Assembly: GCA_021805265.1 (NCBI GenBank)
Contig: JAJZFR010000235.1
Location: forward strand, 1-10,885
Direction: 5' to 3'
DNA: 10,885 nt
From: Acidobacteriota bacterium
GTDB lineage: Bacteria > Acidobacteriota > Terriglobia > Terriglobales > Acidobacteriaceae
Below the pieces are notes generated by a model, which was not told the origin of the DNA, made no database searches, and worked only from the letters and a program-made list of their open reading frames with translations. Shown here one piece after another: positions 7,044 to 10,885 of the stretch. The stretch's first letter is position 1. Each line of letters begins with the position of its first letter. A program made the position numbers and the translations under genes.

Positions 7044-8518
7044 CGGCGACAAGACATATTCATCTTTCGGGCATCTGTGGCACGGCGATGGCTTCGATTG
7101 CGGGCCTGCTGCGCGAGAAGGGTTATCGCGTCACCGGTTCCGATGCAGCGGCGTATCCGCCGATGAGCGAGATGTTGCTGGAGATGGGCATTCCCGTCGC
7201 CGAGCCATACAGCGCGGCCAATCTCGATCCTCGCCCGGACCTGGTCATCATCGGGAACGCGCTTTCCCGCGGCAACCCTGAAGTGGAGCGCGTTCTCGAC
7301 GAGCGGATTCCTTTTACCTCGATGGCGGCGATTCTGCGCGAGGAGTTTCTAGCACCCACCGGTGCCGCGCCGCGCCAGTCGCTGGTGGTGGCCGGAACGC
7401 ACGGCAAGACGACCACGACGAGCATGCTGGCGTGGATATTTCAGACTGCTGCGCAAGAGGAGCCAGCGCTGGAGCCGTCGTTTTTGATCGGCGGCGTGGC
7501 GGAGAATTTCGGCACGAGTTTTCAACTGCGGCCCACGCGCAATTTCATTCTCGAGGGCGATGAATACGACACGGCGTTTTTCGACAAAGGGCCGAAGTTT
7601 CTGCACTACTTTCCCGATGGCTTGATTGTGACCAGCGTGGAGTTCGATCACGCGGATATTTATGCGGATCTGAGGCAGGTGAAGACGGCGTTTCAGCGGC
7701 TGGTGAATCTGGTGCCGCGGCGCGGCGTGATCGTGGCCTGGGATGGCGCGGAAAATGTGACCGAGTGCGTGGCGAGCGCGCACTGCCGGGTGGAGCGCTA
7801 CGGGTTTGCGGCGGAGTCGGCATGGCGCATTGCGGACCTGCGTTTCGAGGGAGGCCGGAGCCGGTGGCGAGTACTGCGCGGCGGCGCGGAGTGGGGCGAG
7901 TTCTCGATGGCGGTTGCGGGCGAACACAACGCGCTCAACGCAACGGCAGCAGCCGCGCTGGCCACGAGCCACGGTGTTTCGCTGGCTTCGATTCAGGCGG
8001 CGCTGGCGAGCTTTCGCAGCGTTCGGCGGCGGCTGGAGGTGCGCGGTGTGGTTCGCGGGGTGACGATTGTCGATGACTTCGCGCATCATCCGACGGCGAT
8101 TCGCGAAACGCTGCGCGCGCTGCGCCAGATGTTTCCCAGCGGGACGAGCGAAGACGGGGGTCGTCTGTGGGCGGTGCTCGAGCCGCGCTCGAATACGCTG
8201 CGCCGCAACGTCTTCGAGCGCGAGCTGGTGGAGAGCCTGGCGCTTGCCGATCACGTACTGCTGGCCGCCGTCTATCAGCAGCAGCGCATTCCGGAGGACG
8301 AGCGGCTCGATCCGGAGCAGGTGGTGAGAGCGCTCAGAGAGCGGGGAACTCCCGCAGCGCTCTGCGCGGACGCGGCAGCGATAGTTGCCACGCTCGAGGT
8401 CGAAGCGCGCGCGGGCGACGTGATCGCGATTCTCTCGAATGGCGGCTTCGACGGCATCTATGAAAAACTGCCCGCAGCGCTGGCGAACGAAACGAACGCG
8501 GGGGACGCGCATCGATGA
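7040..8518 (+). CDS. mpl: UDP-N-acetylmuramate:L-alanyl-gamma-D-glutamyl-meso-diaminopimelate ligase
   Basis: Mpl joins the recycled tripeptide L-Ala-gamma-D-Glu-meso-DAP to UDP-MurNAc with ATP in the cytoplasm, bypassing MurC/D/E. The 492-residue protein has the three Mur-ligase domains. The UMP-binding N-terminus HIHLSGICGTAMASIAGLL (6-24) and VTGSDAAAYPPMS (31-43) have the Mpl rather than MurC wording. The P-loop is GTHGKTTTT (119-127). The central-domain motifs LEGDEYDTAFFD (171-182) and GEHNALNA (294-301) follow. The C-terminal domain has DDFAHHPTA (345-353) and EPRSNTLRRNVF (381-392), both Mpl hallmarks. It is about 30 residues longer than the Mpl proteins I recall (roughly 450-460), with extra length partly near 104-113 and 134-146. 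Overlapping ATGA junctions with both neighbours imply coupled translation. MurC is the main alternative and is disfavoured by the motifs and by ldcA next door. Confidence 0.95.
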   Translation: MTATRHIHLSGICGTAMASIAGLLREKGYRVTGSDAAAYPPMSEMLLEMGIPVAEPYSAANLDPRPDLVIIGNALSRGNPEVERVLDERIPFTSMAAILREEFLAPTGAAPRQSLVVAGTHGKTTTTSMLAWIFQTAAQEEPALEPSFLIGGVAENFGTSFQLRPTRNFILEGDEYDTAFFDKGPKFLHYFPDGLIVTSVEFDHADIYADLRQVKTAFQRLVNLVPRRGVIVAWDGAENVTECVASAHCRVERYGFAAESAWRIADLRFEGGRSRWRVLRGGAEWGEFSMAVAGEHNALNATAAAALATSHGVSLASIQAALASFRSVRRRLEVRGVVRGVTIVDDFAHHPTAIRETLRALRQMFPSGTSEDGGRLWAVLEPRSNTLRRNVFERELVESLALADHVLLAAVYQQQRIPEDERLDPEQVVRALRERGTPAALCADAAAIVATLEVEARAGDVIAILSNGGFDGIYEKLPAALANETNAGDAHR

Positions 8519-9222
8519 TTGCTGCCGGTGTGCTGATGGCGACGTTTTTACTGCTTGGCCTGCCGGCGGCGGTGGTGCTGATTCCGTGGCGGCTGGCGAC
8601 GGGCGACATCCTGCCGCTGTATCGCGCGGCGCTTGCAATCGTACATACGGGGTTTCGGCTGGCGGGTATTCGCGTGGTGGTCGAAGGGGTCGAGCATATT
8701 CCGCAGGACCGTGCGTGCGTTTTCATGTCCAATCATATTTCGAATCTCGATCCGCCGGTGCTGCTGCCTGCGATTCCGGGCCGCGCGTCGGTATTTCTGA
8801 AACAGTCGCTGATGAAGATTCCCATCCTCGGGTGGGCGATGCGGCTGGCGGATTTCATTCCCGTCCGCCGCGATGGCAGTGTGCAAAGCGCGCAGGAAAA
8901 CGTGCGCCGCGCGAGCCTCGCTCTGGAGCGCGGGATACACATCATGACCTTTGTGGAAGGCACGCGCTCGCGCGACGGACGGCTCTTGCCCTTCAAGAAA
9001 GGGCCGTTTTATCTAGCCATGGAAACCGGCGCGCCGTGCGTTCCGGTCACGATTTCCGGCACCGAGACGATGATGCGCAAAGGCAGTCTGCGCATCTTTC
9101 CCGGCGTGGCGCGTATTGTGTTTCACGCGCCGATTCAATCTGCGGAGTACCGGGAACGCGAGGCGCTGATGACAGCGGTCCGCAGGGCGATTGCGAGCAG
9201 ATTGCCGGAATCGATGCGTTGA
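8515..9222 (+). CDS. plsC: 1-acyl-sn-glycerol-3-phosphate acyltransferase (PlsC family)
   Basis: A 235-residue membrane-associated acyltransferase that converts lysophosphatidic acid to phosphatidic acid in phospholipid synthesis. The N-terminus (residues 1-24) is a hydrophobic membrane helix. Motif I is NHISNLDPP with catalytic His74 and Asp79 (HX4D). The block around KIPILGWAMRLADFIPVRR (101-119) is motif II, FVEGTRSRDGRLLPFKKG (146-163) is motif III with the EGTR glycerol-3-phosphate-binding residues, and APCVPVTISG is motif IV. The start overlaps the mpl stop as ATGA, so it is translated with the murein-recycling genes; this may coordinate wall recycling with membrane synthesis or be simple operon packing. 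Lyso-ornithine or other lipid acyl acceptors used by PlsC-like paralogues are possible alternatives. It ends 110 nt before a convergent gene. Confidence 0.9.
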   Translation: MIAAGVLMATFLLLGLPAAVVLIPWRLATGDILPLYRAALAIVHTGFRLAGIRVVVEGVEHIPQDRACVFMSNHISNLDPPVLLPAIPGRASVFLKQSLMKIPILGWAMRLADFIPVRRDGSVQSAQENVRRASLALERGIHIMTFVEGTRSRDGRLLPFKKGPFYLAMETGAPCVPVTISGTETMMRKGSLRIFPGVARIVFHAPIQSAEYREREALMTAVRRAIASRLPESMR

Positions 9223-9241
9223 GTGGTTTGTTTGCGGTTAA

Positions 9242-9336
9242 TACCCAGCGGGAGCGGATCTTCGCGCAGCTTTTCCTTAAGAAAATCTGCACCTCGCAAT
9301 TCTGGCTCGGGCACAGGAACTGTGGAACTGCTCTAG
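9242..9336 (-). repeat. Short palindromic interspersed repeat, copy B (opposite orientation)
   Basis: Its reverse complement matches 5039-5133 with seven substitutions and no gaps. The internal hairpin (9266-9290) is kept with one mispair in its 10-bp stem. The inverted-end arm is present only on the right (9319-9336, ACTGTGGAACTGCTCTAG); the partner arm seen in copy A is missing, and the match stops at TA on the left. It fills nearly all of the 110-bp gap between two convergent genes, where a bidirectional terminator would be expected, although the hairpin lacks a U-tract. The right edge overlaps the stop codon of the SPOR gene. Confidence 0.85.
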
Positions 9337-9974
9337 CGAACGATGGCGTTGTAGCCGTCGCTGAGCAATTTCTGGCGCGTGGCGAGGGCGTCGGCGCGGG
9401 TGGAAAACGGGCCGACCTGAATGTGCATCAGGTTGTCGGAAGGCAGGTGGGCGAGGGTGACCGGATAGCCCCGCTTGCGTAGCGCATCGAGTAGAACTTC
9501 GGCATCTGTGCGGTCTGAAACAGCGGCGACCTGAACCATGATCGACGGGGGGAGTGAAGCGGAAATCGGGTTCTGGGTCGGAGTTTGCGAGGCAGACTCC
9601 GGGGTTGGCGCGCCCTGGTCGGGCGATTCGGTTGCGGCTGTGAGGTCGTCGGCGATGGGTGTTGGCGCGGTGGCAGACGTGTCCGTTGCCGGCGCGGTAG
9701 CAGACGTGTCCGTTGCCGGCGCGGTAGCTGCCGACGAGAGCGTCGGGGATGGTTTTTCAGTTTTGTTTTCGGAGGGAGCAGCCGCGCCGGGGGCAGAAGC
9801 TCTGGCGACGGGCGCGCTCCGGGTGCGAAGACCGAAGGTGTAGCCCACGCCAAAACACAGGCCGCAGAGGAGAACGAGGGCGAAGAAAAGCAGCAGCAGT
9901 GTGCCCGCGCCAAGCGTCAGTTCGCGGTCCTGCGGCATCGGTTCTTCTCTGTCCTCTTCAAAAACGGTGCGCAC
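9333..9974 (-). CDS. Membrane-anchored SPOR-domain protein
   Basis: A 213-residue single-pass inner-membrane protein: a short acidic cytoplasmic N-terminus, one hydrophobic segment (about residues 22-47), a long Ala/Thr/Pro/Ser-rich periplasmic linker (52-140), and a C-terminal SPOR domain (about 143-213: MVQVAAVSDRTDAEVLLDAL, then MHIQVGPFSTRADAL). SPOR domains bind glycan strands denuded of stem peptides, typically at the division septum. The layout is FtsN/DedD-like, but no FtsN-specific signature is seen. Start: GTG at 9974 has GGAG 5 nt before it; the ATG at 9938 (codon 13) is the alternative. It lies 85 nt downstream of the slipin gene on the same strand, probably in one operon. Its TAG stop and the last base of its final codon fall within repeat copy B. 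The linker contains an in-frame duplication of nine residues. Confidence 0.88.
   Translation of the reverse strand: MRTVFEEDREEPMPQDRELTLGAGTLLLLFFALVLLCGLCFGVGYTFGLRTRSAPVARASAPGAAAPSENKTEKPSPTLSSAATAPATDTSATAPATDTSATAPTPIADDLTAATESPDQGAPTPESASQTPTQNPISASLPPSIMVQVAAVSDRTDAEVLLDALRKRGYPVTLAHLPSDNLMHIQVGPFSTRADALATRQKLLSDGYNAIVR
9673..9726 (-). repeat. Perfect 27-bp tandem duplication in the SPOR-protein linker
   Basis: Two identical 27-bp units, 9673-9699 and 9700-9726, encode two copies of the nine-residue unit TAPATDTSA in the periplasmic linker. The period is a multiple of three, so gain or loss of a unit would alter linker length without shifting frame. Because both copies are identical at the DNA level the duplication is probably recent. 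Confidence 0.85.
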
Positions 9975-10059
9975 AGCGGCTCCGGGAGTCTTCGAGATTG
10001 CGATTCAGAGGGACTAAATCGCGCCTCATTCAGTTTAAGGCCGGCACCGGTTGCGAGCC

Positions 10060-10854
10060 TCAGGCTTTGCTGTTGATGGCCGCCTGTGGTGTGCCTTTGT
10101 GGATACCATCGCGGAGCATGGAAAGCACGTCCATGGGCAGCGGGAAGACGATGGTGGTGTTTTTCTCGACGCCGATTTCGGTGAGGGTTTGGAGGTAGCG
10201 CAACTGCATGGTGAGCGGCTCGGTGGCCAGCAGCGCGGCAGCGTCCACGAGCTTTTGTGCGGCGACGAATTCGCCCTCGGCGTGGATGATCTTGGAGCGT
10301 TTCTCGCGCTCGGCTTCGGCCTGCTTGGCCATGGCGCGGAGCATCTGTTCGGGCAGGTCCACCTGTTTGACCTCGACCGACAAAACCTTGACGCCGAAGG
10401 GTTCGGTGCGTCGATCCATGATCTCCTGGATGCGCAGGTTGAGCTTGTCGCGGTGGCTGAGGAGTTCATCCAGCTCGACCTCACCCAATACCGAGCGCAG
10501 GGTGGTCTGGGCGAACTGGGAGGTCTGGTAGGCGTAGTTGGCCACGTTGACCACGGCCAGATTGGGGTCGATGACCCGCAGCGTCACCACGGCGTTGACC
10601 TTGATGGTGACGTTGTCACGGGTGATTACGTCCTGAGGCGGCACTTCCATGACGTCCTGTCGCAGGGAAATGCGCACAAGCTGATCGAGAGGTCGAAAGA
10701 CGAGGAAGATTCCCGGCCCCTTGGGCGCGGACAGAGTGCGGCCCAGACGGAAGATAACGGCGCGCTCATACTCGCGGAGAATCTTGATCGAGTTCAACAG
10801 GTAAAGCACGATGACAACGACGACGATCAGCAGCGGAATTCCGGTCAATGCCAT
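10060..10854 (-). CDS. Stomatin/slipin-type SPFH (band 7) membrane protein
   Basis: A 264-residue protein with an N-terminal membrane hairpin or helix (about residues 5-23, very Val/Leu/Ile-rich) followed by the SPFH domain: LREYERAVIFRLGR (26-39), KGPGIFLVFRPLDQLVRISL (45-64), VITRDNVTIKVNAVVTLRV (76-94), TLRSVLGEVELDELLSHRD (116-134). A charged coiled-coil-prone helix follows (EAEREKRSKIIHAEGEF, about 198-215). This is the slipin pattern rather than HflK/HflC or flotillin. Such proteins oligomerise into ring-like membrane scaffolds and commonly pair with NfeD proteins; any nfeD would lie beyond the right edge. The ATG is preceded by GAGGG 7 nt upstream on the minus strand. The gene runs toward the SPOR gene 85 nt downstream, so the two may be cotranscribed. 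A role in membrane quality control or microdomains is inference. Confidence 0.93.
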   Translation of the reverse strand: MALTGIPLLIVVVVIVLYLLNSIKILREYERAVIFRLGRTLSAPKGPGIFLVFRPLDQLVRISLRQDVMEVPPQDVITRDNVTIKVNAVVTLRVIDPNLAVVNVANYAYQTSQFAQTTLRSVLGEVELDELLSHRDKLNLRIQEIMDRRTEPFGVKVLSVEVKQVDLPEQMLRAMAKQAEAEREKRSKIIHAEGEFVAAQKLVDAAALLATEPLTMQLRYLQTLTEIGVEKNTTIVFPLPMDVLSMLRDGIHKGTPQAAINSKA

Positions 10855-10885
10855 GGAACGGCCCTCTTTCTTTTGCGCCTGTGAC

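Noticed and set aside
5118..7052. Very long open frame on the minus strand (about 640 codons) across the dapF-like and ldcA genes, and a similar one at 1235-2944
   Set aside because: The translations are Arg/His/Gln-rich without family motifs and lie opposite well-recognised genes; such antisense frames are a by-product of high GC3.
7040..8518. Reading the ligase as MurC
   Set aside because: HIHLSGICGTAMASIAGLL, EPRSNTLRRNVF and the ldcA linkage are characteristic of Mpl.
8439..9482. Open plus-strand frame of about 347 codons overlapping mpl, plsC and repeat copy B
   Set aside because: It is out of frame with two clearly identified enzymes and runs through the repeat; composition is Arg/Gly/Ala-rich noise.
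1..10885. Genomic-island or prophage content
   Set aside because: No integrase, tRNA junction, transposase or structural phage genes, and base composition is even throughout; only the short repeats and the phage-like phosphatase hint at mobility.

Overview
The window is about 10.9 kb of high-GC chromosomal DNA. The gene content and protein style suggest a Gram-negative bacterium of the Acidobacteriota (Terriglobia; Granulicella/Terriglobus/Acidobacterium-like). That assignment is from memory of such proteins, not from a search. Coding density is high. Genes are packed with 4-bp ATGA overlaps, and several start on TTG or GTG. I see no rRNA, tRNA, CRISPR array, phage module or transposase gene.

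Layout. (1) Positions 1-1322, plus strand: the C-terminal part of an uncharacterised protein, then, with overlapping start and stop codons, a small cysteine-based dual-specificity-type phosphatase. (2) Positions 1412-4992, plus strand: S-methyl-5'-thioadenosine phosphorylase (mtnP), a PfkB-family sugar/nucleoside kinase, and a polytopic GT-C-type glycosyltransferase-like membrane protein. (3) Positions 4993-5225: a non-coding gap holding the first copy of a short palindromic repeat. (4) Positions 5226-9222, plus strand: a tight four-gene block made of a diaminopimelate-epimerase-like protein, an LD-carboxypeptidase (S66), the murein-peptide ligase Mpl and a PlsC-type acyltransferase. (5) Positions 9223-9332: a convergent gap with the second repeat copy in opposite orientation. 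(6) Positions 9333-10854, minus strand: a stomatin/slipin-type SPFH protein followed by a membrane-anchored SPOR-domain protein.

How the genes fit together. LdcA trims D-Ala from recycled muropeptide tetrapeptides, and Mpl re-attaches the resulting meso-DAP tripeptide to UDP-MurNAc. Block 4 is therefore a cytoplasmic cell-wall recycling unit with a DAP-handling enzyme at its head and a phospholipid-synthesis gene at its tail. The minus-strand pair adds an SPFH membrane scaffold and a peptidoglycan-binding SPOR protein, so the right half of the window is envelope-themed. Block 2 starts with polyamine/SAM by-product salvage.

The two most notable observations: the DapF-like protein has serine at both positions where canonical DapF has its catalytic cysteines (Ser72 and Ser230), although the DAP-binding residues are kept; and an approximately 95-bp repeat (88/95 identical between copies) with a perfect 10-bp-stem hairpin brackets the dapF-ldcA-mpl-plsC block in inverted orientation and supplies the stop codon of the SPOR gene.
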